Shown: positions 19,101 through 26,622 of the stretch, piece after piece
Layout: each line of letters opens with the position of its first letter
How positions within the stretch are numbered: the first letter of the stretch is position 1
Assembly (NCBI RefSeq): GCF_017573545.1
Contig: NZ_JAGEOK010000040.1
Location: 21,970 to 85,969, forward strand
Length of the DNA stretch: 64,000 bases
Direction of reading: 5' to 3'
From: Actinomadura nitritigenes
GTDB lineage: Bacteria; Actinomycetota; Actinomycetes; Streptosporangiales; Streptosporangiaceae
Program-made: the position numbers and the translations under genes
Notes under the pieces: generated by a model
The model's input: only the letters and a program-made list of their open reading frames with translations
Told to the model about the DNA's origin: nothing
Databases searched by the model: none

Positions 19101-19453
19101 AGCAGGGACTGAGCTGGCTCGGTTACGTGTCGGCCGACTCCGGACGGACATGGCGGCCGCTGGCCTCGCCCGGCGGCGGGACGAACGCGACGGTGACGGC
19201 CCTCACGTCCACCCCGAAGGGCTTCGCCGCGGCCGGCACGACGGGCGAGCCGGGCGCGACGGACGTGGTGTCCTGGACGTCGTCCGACGGTTCGTCGTGG
19301 AAGGTGTCGACCCCCACCGGCACGGGGCTGTCAGGCGAGGGCGACCAGCGGATCACCGGCTTGAGCGTGATCGGGAACTCGCTTCTGGGGGTCGGCGGCA
19401 CCGTCGGCCAGAGCGGTGAGCAGCCGGTGCTGTGGAGCCGCCCCGTTCCGTAG
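16157..19453 (+). CDS. Single-pass membrane protein with Pro-rich cytoplasmic region and BNR-type beta-propeller
   Basis: 1098 residues in three parts. Residues 1-330 are acidic and Pro/Ala/Gly-rich and hold four copies of a FP[YW]AQ[ED][IV]P motif. A basic stretch and one membrane helix follow (about 335-362). The outer ~730 residues carry many SxDGxxW-type (Asp-box/BNR) repeats, for example STDGRTWTR and SGDGRRWEV, giving a sialidase-like propeller fold. No sialidase catalytic set is evident, so it is more likely a binding or scaffolding protein than an enzyme. GTG 16157 has GGGAG 7 nt upstream. The partner is unknown; the cytoplasmic motif repeats suggest docking of an intracellular protein. 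Confidence 0.65.
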   Translation: MTSTGKQDGDHGPGQGGVERPDAGRPEQAPPPPQWLGEQGPSGATPLLPEPAEQPPPFGEPLPEPEDNESDRTISDIDISGMMRTQVFPAGNQGGNQGGGEGGEPGAPPPLPPFPGAPGAAPAGPAAPTGPASGGPAPGGPIGDQTILDASAWLGNTGRDDDEDDDADVTRVERPAASQQPPVQPPAPPTLPPFAQQPPVPQPPAPFPYAQDVPAPPPASAPEPFPWAQEIPGGPQAALPTAPQATPQPAPPLPGPPQPGPAQPAHEPFPWAQEIPDSKPVLGGPEPFPYAQEIPGVPSPAFQQPPNSVQPVAPPPVIDEPWRKPAGGGKKPRRSLKKPLLIGTAVVAAAALVGGGIVLVPRLGGSKDDGGSGGGAKLAGALFPVNRPAQTDGRDQQITGVDSAGSTVVAVGGESDPESARGLFLVSADGGRTFKSATLKGTDGAVPAPGDVPSAVGGSSHGWVAVGTRTGGGGVVWTSTDGRTWTRQPDPVGDVFGRHSRVQRIVGTDSGFLAIGERSQKGDFSDAVPVVWLSGDGRRWEVRGGAQIGLQVENGTFSLVEAAAGGKVILLEALITPKGGRQGPYRKVWRSEDGGRTWAVSDVPVPKGSRGLEIGGGPAGFLAMREVTASGAPAGQAFVSKDGASWTKAGTLSPSGYRRTSQVLGDERGYAAVVVRGRDVLVSRSADGRSWQDAGTSESKAGRKLEGAALAGDQTVVVGSEPGGGDTDPLLSVWDAHGAAIPVDPSKVAGALRPDHTVQDVRAAGGLAVAVGSASGDAAVWSSKDGASWQEAQGLGAAFTRPGPQRLLDVTDGKAGWLAVGYDQASPRRPLVVTSADGAAWRAADTAAPFAASRNGVPVTAAAASGPAGYVVVGTEGPSAATWFSADLKTWERGKSAAPNALEGKAGAGHWMLDVANGPSGYIAVGGGRDGNGNHPNVWTSPDGKQWTLQQLKLPGGVKEGHLTRVAVKGTTVVATGIAATEQGLSWLGYVSADSGRTWRPLASPGGGTNATVTALTSTPKGFAAAGTTGEPGATDVVSWTSSDGSSWKVSTPTGTGLSGEGDQRITGLSVIGNSLLGVGGTVGQSGEQPVLWSRPVP
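16770..17043 (+). repeat. Four FP(Y/W)AQ(E/D)(I/V)P coding repeats
   Basis: The octapeptide core FPYAQDVP, FPWAQEIP, FPWAQEIP, FPYAQEIP recurs at about 16771, 16831, 16957 and 17014, usually after Glu-Pro, in the cytoplasmic Pro-rich part of the propeller protein. The conservation stands out against otherwise loose low-complexity sequence. Confidence 0.85.
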
Positions 19454-19529
19454 GAAGGCCGCTGCAGGCCCCGAGCCGGCGGCCGGGGCCTGCGGCCGCT
19501 CGGTCCGGCGCGCCTTCCCGACCGGGACG

Positions 19530-20624
19530 TCAGCCTTCCCAGGGGTCGGCGGGTGTCGGGTCCTGTGCCCCGTACGCGGGCCAGATGTCGTATCCGGTCT
19601 GCACGTCGTCGTCGGGCCGGGCGTGCCGCGGCCGGTAGGCCCGTCCGTCGGGGACGGTCATCGTCGGGTCCGCGGAGGACGCGACCGGGTCCCGGAGGGT
19701 GACGGTCGGCTCGGGGAGGTCCATGGTGGGCAGCCTGGCCGCCGCGTTCGCCGCGGCCAGCTGTGCCGCCTCGGCGGCTTTCGCCGCGTTGCGGCGGGCG
19801 CCGTACGGGGCGACGAGCAGCCGGTAGAAGGGGCGCCGGATCACGGTGGGCACGAGGCGGTAGCCGCCCCGGACGACGACGTTGCGCACGTACTGGCGCC
19901 GGGAGATGAACCCCTCGGTGAGCATCTCGCGTTGCAGGCGCAGTTCCGAGCGGAGCAGCGCCCGGCCGCCGCGGCGGTCGTAGGCGCCGTCGCCGACGCG
20001 GTAGTAGACGAGCGGTTCGGCGACGTTCACCAGCCGGGCGCCGGCGGCGATCATCCGGACGAACAGCCAGTAGTCCTCCATCAGCGGCAGGTCGCCGTAG
20101 CCGCCGGCGGCGATGACGGCGCTGCGCCGGTAGACGACCGTCGGATGGTTGAACGGGTCGTGCAGCCGCGAGTAGCGGACGATGTCGGTGGGGTCGCTCG
20201 GCGGGATGCGGCGGCCGACGACGTCGCCGGTGTCCCGGCCGAACTCCAGCAGCCCGGCACCGACCAGCTCGGCGCCCGCCCGCACCAGCGGGACCTGCAG
20301 CTCGAAGCGGTGCGGCATCGCGATGTCGTCGGCGTCCATCCGGGCGACGATGTCGTGCCGGGCGGCCTGCAGCCCCGCGTCCAGTGCGGGCCCGAGCCCG
20401 CGGTTGACCTCCAGCGGCACGAAGGTCACCTCGACCGGGCTGGCCGCCACGAGCTCCTTCAGCGCCACCGCGAGCTCCGGCGGGACCGGCCCGTCCTGGA
20501 CCAGCACCACCTGGTCGGGGCGGAGCGTCTGGTCGTCGACGGCGCTGTGGAAGGCGTCCCGGACGTACTCTTCCCGGTCACCGCCGTAGACGGTCATCAG
20601 CAAGGTGAAGGGTTCGGGCTGCAT
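19530..20624 (-). CDS. GT2 family glycosyltransferase
   Basis: A 364-residue GT-A enzyme: LLMTVYGGDREEYV at the N-terminus, VLVQDGPVP, NRGLGPALDAGL, the nucleotide/metal motif RMDADDIAMPHR (about residue 96) and MEDYWLFVRM (about 190), as in bacterial capsule and O-antigen glycosyltransferases (WcaA/AmsE-like). The C-terminal ~100 residues are Ala/Pro-rich and probably disordered. ATG 20624 was kept because the fold begins immediately. It is monocistronic, converging with the propeller gene; the sugar specificity cannot be read from the sequence. Confidence 0.8.
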   Translation of the reverse strand: MQPEPFTLLMTVYGGDREEYVRDAFHSAVDDQTLRPDQVVLVQDGPVPPELAVALKELVAASPVEVTFVPLEVNRGLGPALDAGLQAARHDIVARMDADDIAMPHRFELQVPLVRAGAELVGAGLLEFGRDTGDVVGRRIPPSDPTDIVRYSRLHDPFNHPTVVYRRSAVIAAGGYGDLPLMEDYWLFVRMIAAGARLVNVAEPLVYYRVGDGAYDRRGGRALLRSELRLQREMLTEGFISRRQYVRNVVVRGGYRLVPTVIRRPFYRLLVAPYGARRNAAKAAEAAQLAAANAAARLPTMDLPEPTVTLRDPVASSADPTMTVPDGRAYRPRHARPDDDVQTGYDIWPAYGAQDPTPADPWEG

Positions 20625-20929
20625 CGGTCCGTTTCCGGGTGGGGCCGTGACGGCCGTTCGGAGCGCGAGCCGCGGAGGGGGCGTGGCTCGGGAGGGGGCT
20701 CCTCGTGGGGTGGTCGGGCGGGCGGGGACAGGGGTCGGTCGGGACGGGGCGGGGGCGGGACGGGGGGCGGGGCGGGGTCGGGGGCGGAGGGCGGGCGCGA
20801 ACGCCGTCGTTCATGTGACGCTTTGGTGGGGTTGATGGTTGCGCGCCGCCAAGATACCGGTGTGGTGGAACCGCTGACGATGGAACGTGCCCGGTACGGT
20901 CCGGCGGTGCCCGATTCGGCGTGTCCGGT
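20625..20929. other. Intergenic region with a long G-rich tract
   Basis: 305 bp upstream of the GT2 gene and downstream of the LCP gene. Between about 20640 and 20795 the plus strand is dominated by GGGG and GGGCGGG runs, enough to form G-quadruplexes; the GT2 leader RNA would be the C-rich strand. On the minus strand TATCTT (20858 to 20853) could be a -10 for the GT2 gene. No small gene is supported. Confidence 0.5.
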
Positions 20930-22372
20930 TCAGGTCTGCGCGCATACGTCGCGGTCGGCGCGGATCTCGCCGGCGACCTTCGGCACCGCCGGGCCGCCGC
21001 CGCTGAGCTTCGCGCCGTCCTTGCCGATGATGAGGTAGACGTAGCCGGGCTTGGCCTTGGCCCACGCCTCGGGCGGGTGGCCGGGGACCGCGATCGCGGC
21101 CCGCGCCGCCTGCCGCTCGGCGCCCGCGCCGTAGAGGATCCGGGTCCTGGCCGACGACTTGACGGTGCCGACCTTGACGACCTTGAAGCCGCGCTCGGTG
21201 AGCTGGTCGGCGGTGCGCTGGGCGAGGCCGTGCTCGCTCGTGCCGTTGAAGACGCCGATCCTGACCTGGGCGGGCGGGACGGGCTGCACCTTCTGCTGCG
21301 CGGGCACCGGGGTCGGGGCGGGCTCGGGCGGGGTGTTGTCCTCGCGGATGGCCTGGAAGAGCGGCTCGGCGAGCGCCTGGTTGAACTGGACGCGGTTCTT
21401 GTCCTTCGGGTACGCCATCGTCGGCACGGTGACGAACCGGACCTTGCCGGCGCTCATCCCCTTCAGGCCGCTCGCCAGCTTCTCCATCACCGACAGCGTC
21501 AGCTGGTCGTCGGCCTTGATCGACTTGGTGGTGGCGGAGAGGAAGGAGTAGGTGCGGCCCGGGTCGGTGAGCATCCCCTTGTCGGTGGCCTTCTTGACCA
21601 CCGAGGCCATGAACGCCTGCTGCCGCTTGATCCGGTCGAGGTCGGAGCCGTCGCCGAGGACGTAGCGGGTGCGCACGTAGCCGAGCGCCTCGGCGCCGTG
21701 CACGACCTGCTTGCCCGCCTTGAGGTGCAGCTCGGCCTTCGGGTCGTTGATGGGCTTCGGGACGCAGATCTCGACGCCGCCGAGGGCGTCCACGACCTGC
21801 TTGAAGCCGGCGAAGTCCACCTCGACGAAGTGGTCGATGTGGATCTTGGTGAGCGACTCGATGGTGCGCCAGGTGCAGGAGGGGCCGGCGTTGGAGAACG
21901 CGGCGTTGATCATGCCGAACTGGGCCGGGACGGTGGTGCCGTTCGACTTCTTGCAGCTCGGCATCTGGACCATCGAGTCGCGGGGGAAGCTGATGCCGAT
22001 CGCGCCGGCGCCGCCGGGCGAGATGTGCAGCAGGATCGTGGTGTCGGACCGCTCGCCCTGCTCGGTGCCGTACTGCGCGTTGGCGCCCTGCCGGCTGTCG
22101 GACCCCATCAGCAGGATGTTGATGGAGTCGTTGAGCTTGGCGGGCCGGTGCGCGCCGAGCTTGTCCCTGACGTTCTCGCGGTGGATCTGGCCGTCCAGCC
22201 GCCGCCAGAACCCGTACGCGGTGAGGCTGCCGCCGACGAGCACCACCGACATGGCGATCGACACCCAGCCGAGCAAGCGCCAGAGGCGCCCGCGCTGCAC
22301 CGGCGATTCCGGCGGCGATGGGGCGCTGTAGTACACCGGCGGCGGTGAGGCGGCTCGCTGCATCCGTAACAT
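20930..22372 (-). CDS. LytR-CpsA-Psr (LCP) family glycopolymer ligase with LytR_C domain
   Basis: 480 residues. A short cytoplasmic tail and one membrane helix (about 34-56) precede the LCP domain with LLMGSDSRQG, SDTTILLHI, SFPRDSMVQMP and GYVRTRYVLGDGSDLDRIKRQQ, which carry the Arg and Asp residues that bind polyprenyl-pyrophosphate and metal. The C-terminal VRIGVFNGTSEHGLA module is LytR_C. LCP enzymes attach lipid-linked glycopolymers (galactan, teichoic acids) to peptidoglycan, which fits the galactan locus in this window. The start is ATG 22372, with a second ATG at 22363; no strong ribosome-binding site precedes either. Confidence 0.92.
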   Translation of the reverse strand: MLRMQRAASPPPVYYSAPSPPESPVQRGRLWRLLGWVSIAMSVVLVGGSLTAYGFWRRLDGQIHRENVRDKLGAHRPAKLNDSINILLMGSDSRQGANAQYGTEQGERSDTTILLHISPGGAGAIGISFPRDSMVQMPSCKKSNGTTVPAQFGMINAAFSNAGPSCTWRTIESLTKIHIDHFVEVDFAGFKQVVDALGGVEICVPKPINDPKAELHLKAGKQVVHGAEALGYVRTRYVLGDGSDLDRIKRQQAFMASVVKKATDKGMLTDPGRTYSFLSATTKSIKADDQLTLSVMEKLASGLKGMSAGKVRFVTVPTMAYPKDKNRVQFNQALAEPLFQAIREDNTPPEPAPTPVPAQQKVQPVPPAQVRIGVFNGTSEHGLAQRTADQLTERGFKVVKVGTVKSSARTRILYGAGAERQAARAAIAVPGHPPEAWAKAKPGYVYLIIGKDGAKLSGGGPAVPKVAGEIRADRDVCAQT

Positions 22373-22501
22373 TTCAGCACAGATTGGACACCGGTCACCC
22401 CCGTCACGGAAAACTCGGCCGGGACGGGCCGTCCGGGCCTCCCGCGCGGGCGGGCCGGACCGCCCGGAGCGCGGCGGCGAGGTGACTAGACTCCGGTGAG
22501 G

Positions 22502-23443
22502 ATGAGCATCGTAGACGCGCTGACCGACCAGGCCATGGTCGTGCTGCAGGACCGCCCGGTCGTCGCGCTGAGCGCCTGGCTGAACCGGGCCCTCGGCGAA
22601 TGCGCCGCCTCCGGCCGCGCCCTGCAGCTGGTCACGCCGCTCGAGTCCCGCCTGTCGCTGCCGCTGCGCAGCGCCGCGTCCGGCGCCGAGCTGCAGTGGG
22701 TCGTCCGCGACGGCGACGGCTACTACGAGGGACTCACCGGCCGCCCGCTGAAGTGGGGCGGCGCGATGTTCGTGCCGGTCCCGGAGGCCCGCGACTACGC
22801 GGCCGGGTTCACCACCCGCCCCACCGCCCCGATCGGCTCGCAGCTCACCCTCGTCTACCGGATCCGGCACGGCGCCGACGGGCACCTCGGCGGCCCGGTC
22901 GAGCGGCTGCTGCAGCTCACCACCGGCAAGCTCCCGGCCGGGCTCGGCCCCGCCGAGCCGCTGGAGCACCCGTGGCGGCCCGACCGGCTCACCGAGTACG
23001 CCCGCGGCCGGTCCACCTCCCGGCTGCTCGTCGCCGGGGACGGCCCGCGCCCCGCCCAGGCGATCTGCGACTTCACCGCGACCGAGGGCGGCGGCGTCGC
23101 CGAGGTCAGCACCGTCACCGTCGGCTACGGCCCGGACGACCCGCCGCCGCTGCAGCACCTCGGGTCGCTGGTCGGGGCGCTCGCCGCCGACCAGCCCGTC
23201 GCGTCGCTGTTCGTGCAGCTCACCCCCGGCCGCGCCGACCTCACCACCGAGCCGCGCTGGACGGGCGCGCCCGCGCCGGTCGCGCTGGCCGTGGCGGGCA
23301 CCGTCGGCGGGCCGAACGGCATCCCCGGGCAGCAGGTCGGGCCGCCGCGCCAGCCGCTGACGATGTTCCCGCTGGGCGACGGCCGCTCCCAGGACGGCTG
23401 GCAGCGCCACAGCCTCCTGATGCAGCACCTCCAGTCCGCCTGA
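22502..23443 (+). CDS. T7SS-associated hypothetical protein resembling the C-terminal half of DUF6177
   Basis: 313 residues, no signal peptide or membrane segment. The opening VVLQDRPVVALSAWLNRAL and the following LQLVTPLESRLSLPLR and WVVRDGDGYYEGL segments resemble, from memory, the C-terminal half of DUF6177 proteins that accompany ESX loci in actinobacteria. Its function is unknown. ATG 22502 is preceded at 22487-22492 by TAGACT, a likely -10 that would give a leaderless or nearly leaderless message; GTG 22496 in frame is an alternative start. The apparent N-terminal half lies on the other strand at 26143-26622. Confidence 0.55.
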   Translation: MSIVDALTDQAMVVLQDRPVVALSAWLNRALGECAASGRALQLVTPLESRLSLPLRSAASGAELQWVVRDGDGYYEGLTGRPLKWGGAMFVPVPEARDYAAGFTTRPTAPIGSQLTLVYRIRHGADGHLGGPVERLLQLTTGKLPAGLGPAEPLEHPWRPDRLTEYARGRSTSRLLVAGDGPRPAQAICDFTATEGGGVAEVSTVTVGYGPDDPPPLQHLGSLVGALAADQPVASLFVQLTPGRADLTTEPRWTGAPAPVALAVAGTVGGPNGIPGQQVGPPRQPLTMFPLGDGRSQDGWQRHSLLMQHLQSA

Positions 23444-23589
23444 CCCCTCCGCTCGTCGCCGGCGGTGACATTCGTCCTGCCCAAACGTGGACGGACGGCT
23501 CTGCCGGGCCCGCCCCGGACCCCGCGAAGCTGGGACCGCCACCGCCGGGTCGCAAGCCCCCCGGGGAGAAAAGGCGAGAAGGGAAGGCC

Positions 23590-24588
23590 ATGCGAGCCCG
23601 AGGCATCAACTACGACACCGGCTTCTTCCCCGGCGGGAGGGACAGCCGCCCCGGCTTCGACCGGGCGGACGTCCGGCGCGACATGCGCGCCATCGCCGCC
23701 GACCTGCACTGCACCGCCGTCCGGGTCAGCGGCGGCGACCCGGATCGGCTCGGCGCCGCCGCCGAGGAGGCCGCGGCCGCCGGCCTGGAGGTCTGGTTCG
23801 CGCCGTTCCCCTGCGAGCTGCCGCCGGACGAGATGGCCGCGCTGTTCGCCGAGTGCGCCGGGCGGGCCGAGGCGGTCCGGCGCGGCGGCGCGGAGGTCGT
23901 CCTGGTGACGGGCTGCGAGGTCAGCCTGTTCGCGCGCGGGTTCGTCCCCGGCGACGACGTGTACGCCCGGATCCAGGCGGTCATGTCCGGCGACCCGGAG
24001 GTGTACGCCGCGATGGGCGACGTCCCGGGCCGGGTCAACGCGTTCTTCGCCGAGACGGTGGCGGCGGCCCGCGAGCGGTTCGGCGGCCGGGTCACCTACG
24101 CGTCCGGCCCCTGGGAGGAGCTGGACTGGGGGCCGTTCGACCTGGTGTCCGTCGACGGCTACCGGTCCGCCGAGAACGCGGCGCACTACCGCGAATGGCT
24201 GCGCGGCCACTTCCGGCACGGCAAGCCCGTCGCGGTCACCGAGTTCGGCTGCTGCACCTACGCGGGCGCCGGCGACCGGGGCGGCACCGGCTGGATGATC
24301 GTCGACCGGGGCGCCGAGCCGCCCCGGCTGTCCGGCGCCCCCGTCCGCGACGAGCAGGAGCAGGTCCGCTACATGCGCGAGCTGCTGGACGTCTTCGAGA
24401 CCGAGGGCGTCGACGGCGCGTTCTGGTTCACCTTCGCCGGATGGGGTCTCCCGCACGATCCCGACGACCCGGCCCGCGACCTCGACATGGCCTCCTACGG
24501 CGTCGTCGCGACGGCCCAGGACGGCACGTGGCGCCCTAAAGCGGCCTTCCACGCCCTGGCCGCCGCATATGGCGCACAGAGCCGATGA
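23590..24588 (+). CDS. Glycoside hydrolase-like TIM-barrel protein
   Basis: A 332-residue soluble protein. Alternating beta/alpha segments (GINYDTGFFPGG, LHCTAVRVSGGD, GLEVWFAPFPCE, VVLVTGCEVSLF, DLVSVDGYR, PVAVTEFGCC, GAFWFTF) fit a clan GH-A barrel. TEFG on a late strand has the setting of a catalytic nucleophile Glu, and the Glu in TGCEVSLF could be the acid/base. Homologues in actinobacteria are sometimes labelled 'abortive infection protein' without evidence I know of. GAAGGGAAGG precedes the ATG by 3 nt. The gene is flanked by hypothetical genes, so the substrate is unknown. Confidence 0.6.
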   Translation: MRARGINYDTGFFPGGRDSRPGFDRADVRRDMRAIAADLHCTAVRVSGGDPDRLGAAAEEAAAAGLEVWFAPFPCELPPDEMAALFAECAGRAEAVRRGGAEVVLVTGCEVSLFARGFVPGDDVYARIQAVMSGDPEVYAAMGDVPGRVNAFFAETVAAARERFGGRVTYASGPWEELDWGPFDLVSVDGYRSAENAAHYREWLRGHFRHGKPVAVTEFGCCTYAGAGDRGGTGWMIVDRGAEPPRLSGAPVRDEQEQVRYMRELLDVFETEGVDGAFWFTFAGWGLPHDPDDPARDLDMASYGVVATAQDGTWRPKAAFHALAAAYGAQSR

Positions 24589-24621
24589 TCCACCCGTAAG
24601 GGATGGGGTAGCGTCCCCCTC

Positions 24622-26049
24622 ATGGAACCGGACGGCCAGCTCGGCGCGCTCGAGCGGGCCGTCGAGGGGACCCTCGCCGAGGGGGTGCTGGAGTTCGACG
24701 GCGACGAGGCCGTCCTGCGGATCGAGGGCTCGCTCGTCCTGACCACCGGCTGGTTCCTGTCCTGCGCCGCCGCCGGGATCGTGCTGCTGCTGTTCGGCGC
24801 CGTCCTGTCCCTCACCGGGCTGCGGGGCGCCGCGAACTGGGCGCTGGCGCCCGGCGCCGTGATGGTCGCGCTCGTGCTGGCCTTCCTGCTGGCACTGCGG
24901 TTCACCCCGCTGCCCGCCCTCTGGCCCGAGCTGGAGCTGCGCTTCACCGAGCAGGCGATGGTGCACCGGCGGACCCGCGTCCCGTTCGACGACCTGCGCC
25001 CCGAGCACCTGGTGTGGAAGAACGGCCGGTTCTTCCGCCGGCTGTACGTCCGGCACCCGTCGCTGCGCAAGCAGCTCGCCGGGTTCTTCGACAGCGAGGA
25101 GCGGCAGGCCGAGGAGTTCCAGCGCCGGCTCTGGGAGCTGATCTCCGCGCCGGACCTGCCCGGCGTCCTCACCCACGGCAGCGACCTCACCCCGGTGCAG
25201 CGCTGGATCATCGGCGCGGGCGCCCCGTACGGCGCGATCAACGGGTTCCGGCTGGACCGGCTCGGCGTCGCGCCCGGCGAGTCCGCCGCGGCCGCCGACC
25301 GGCGCACCGCGCAGGAGCTGCTGCGCGAACCGTGGGGCGCCTACGACCTGGAGCAGCTGCTCGCCGCGGTGAACTGGCTCGTCCAGGAGGGGCACCGCGC
25401 CGACTTCACCATGGACGCCGAGCTCGCCGCCCGCCCGCCCGAGGAGCGGGAGCGCTACGCCGCGCTGCTCAACGAGGTGGACGGCCTCATCGCCGCCGAC
25501 CGGCTGGAGCCGCCGTTCGTCGAGCGGCTCATCGAGCTGGTCCGGGTCCGGTACGGGGACGAGGGCGCCGTGTACGCCAAGCTCGTCCCGCCGCTGCTGC
25601 GCGACGAGGCCGGCGCGGACGCCGGCGAGGAGGGCGCGGAGCTGGCCCAGTTCCTGCACCGGCTGTTCAACGACCGCGGCCACGCCGCCGAGGAGCTGCA
25701 CCGGCTGGAGGTGCTCGCCGACCCGGCCCTGCACGCCAACGTCGGCCGGTTCCTCATCTGGGACTACGCGCGCGCGTTGATGCTGTACCGGTGGGGTCAC
25801 ATGGTGGGCTGGCTCACCGAGGAGTACTGCTGGGAGCGGATGCTGCCGCTCGCCCTGGACGTCCAGCGCCGCTACACGTCCTGGCACGACATGGCGACCT
25901 GCTACCTCCAGGGACGGCTGCTGTGGTCGGGCGGCGGCGGCCGGGCGCAGGCGGAGTACGACCGGCTCGTCGAGCACCTCGCCGCGGAGCGGCGCAGCCC
26001 GTGGAACCTCGTGCCATGGGACCTCGACCTGACCCGCGACTGGTCCTGA
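24622..26049 (+). CDS. DUF1266-domain membrane protein
   Basis: 475 residues. Two adjacent membrane helices (about 38-62 and 72-92) follow a short N-terminal strand-rich piece; the remaining ~380 residues are cytoplasmic and helical. The C-terminal ~170 residues match the DUF1266 pattern: WDYARALMLYRWGHMVGWL, then an EE-Y-CWE block, then YTSWHDMATCYLQGRLLW. DUF1266 has no established biochemical role but is often near T7SS or polymorphic toxin genes. A TAGCGT sequence 14 nt before the ATG may be a -10 of a near-leaderless promoter. Confidence 0.7.
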   Translation: MEPDGQLGALERAVEGTLAEGVLEFDGDEAVLRIEGSLVLTTGWFLSCAAAGIVLLLFGAVLSLTGLRGAANWALAPGAVMVALVLAFLLALRFTPLPALWPELELRFTEQAMVHRRTRVPFDDLRPEHLVWKNGRFFRRLYVRHPSLRKQLAGFFDSEERQAEEFQRRLWELISAPDLPGVLTHGSDLTPVQRWIIGAGAPYGAINGFRLDRLGVAPGESAAAADRRTAQELLREPWGAYDLEQLLAAVNWLVQEGHRADFTMDAELAARPPEERERYAALLNEVDGLIAADRLEPPFVERLIELVRVRYGDEGAVYAKLVPPLLRDEAGADAGEEGAELAQFLHRLFNDRGHAAEELHRLEVLADPALHANVGRFLIWDYARALMLYRWGHMVGWLTEEYCWERMLPLALDVQRRYTSWHDMATCYLQGRLLWSGGGGRAQAEYDRLVEHLAAERRSPWNLVPWDLDLTRDWS

Positions 26050-26090
26050 CCTGGGGCTCGGTCCAACCTGGGGCTGGTTCCAGCGCGGGG

Positions 26091-26105
26091 CCGGGTCCGA
26101 CCCGG
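26091..26105. terminator. Small hairpin between convergent genes
   Basis: CCGGGT-CCG-ACCCGG forms a 6-bp GC stem in the 93 bp between the convergent DUF1266 and DUF6177-like genes. It lacks a U-tract, so its terminator function is only suggested by position. Confidence 0.35.
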
Positions 26106-26142
26106 TCCGCGCCGGGAGTCCGGGTGAGAGGGCGTGCGGCGG

Positions 26143-26622
26143 TCAGCCGCCGATGACCCCGCCCTGGTAGGCGGCGCCGTCCGCCGCGCCCTGCGCGCTC
26201 CCCGGCACCTCCGCCGCCGCGCCGCCGCCCTCGCCGGACGCCTTCCAGCTCCGCGCGGGCGCGTCGCTCTCCCCATCCGGGTACACCGTCCCGCCGAGCC
26301 AGTGCACCAGCGAGTCCGCGAACTTGCGGGCGACGCGCGGCGCGTCCGGCAGGTCCGCGACCGCGCGGATGTCCACCCACCAGACCGGCGCGACGACCCG
26401 GGCCGCGAACTCCGCGCCCAGCAGCCGCCCGATCTCGCCCTGCACCGACACCTGCACCGCGTCCTCGATCGCGACGAGCAGCCGGCCGTCCGCGTCGTAC
26501 AGCAGGGTCGGCTCCGGCTCGCCGCCGCGCAGCTCCAGCGGCTCGCCCATCGCGATCATGCCGTCGGCGACGGCGTGCACGTCCGGGCGGCGGCGCACCA
26601 GCGCGACCAGGTCACTGCTCAT
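26143..26622 (-). CDS. T7SS-associated hypothetical protein resembling the N-terminal part of DUF6177
   Basis: 159 residues: a mixed alpha/beta domain (DLVALVRRRPDVHAVADGM, LLYDADGRLLVAIEDAVQV, VWWVDIRAV, FADSLVHWLGGTVYPDGE) followed by a Gly/Ala-rich tail. The pattern 'value of query, value of data, WW-x-[ED]-x-RA' resembles the N-terminal domain of DUF6177 proteins in ESX clusters (from memory). ATG 26622 overlaps the stop of the MinD-like ATPase gene by ATGA, so the two are coupled, supporting a T7SS-linked role. Confidence 0.55.
   Translation of the reverse strand: MSSDLVALVRRRPDVHAVADGMIAMGEPLELRGGEPEPTLLYDADGRLLVAIEDAVQVSVQGEIGRLLGAEFAARVVAPVWWVDIRAVADLPDAPRVARKFADSLVHWLGGTVYPDGESDAPARSWKASGEGGGAAAEVPGSAQGAADGAAYQGGVIGG

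Noticed and set aside
23590..24588. Calling the TIM-barrel protein a phage-defence 'abortive infection' gene
   Set aside because: That label appears on homologues, but the visible motifs are glycosidase-like and there is no defence context.
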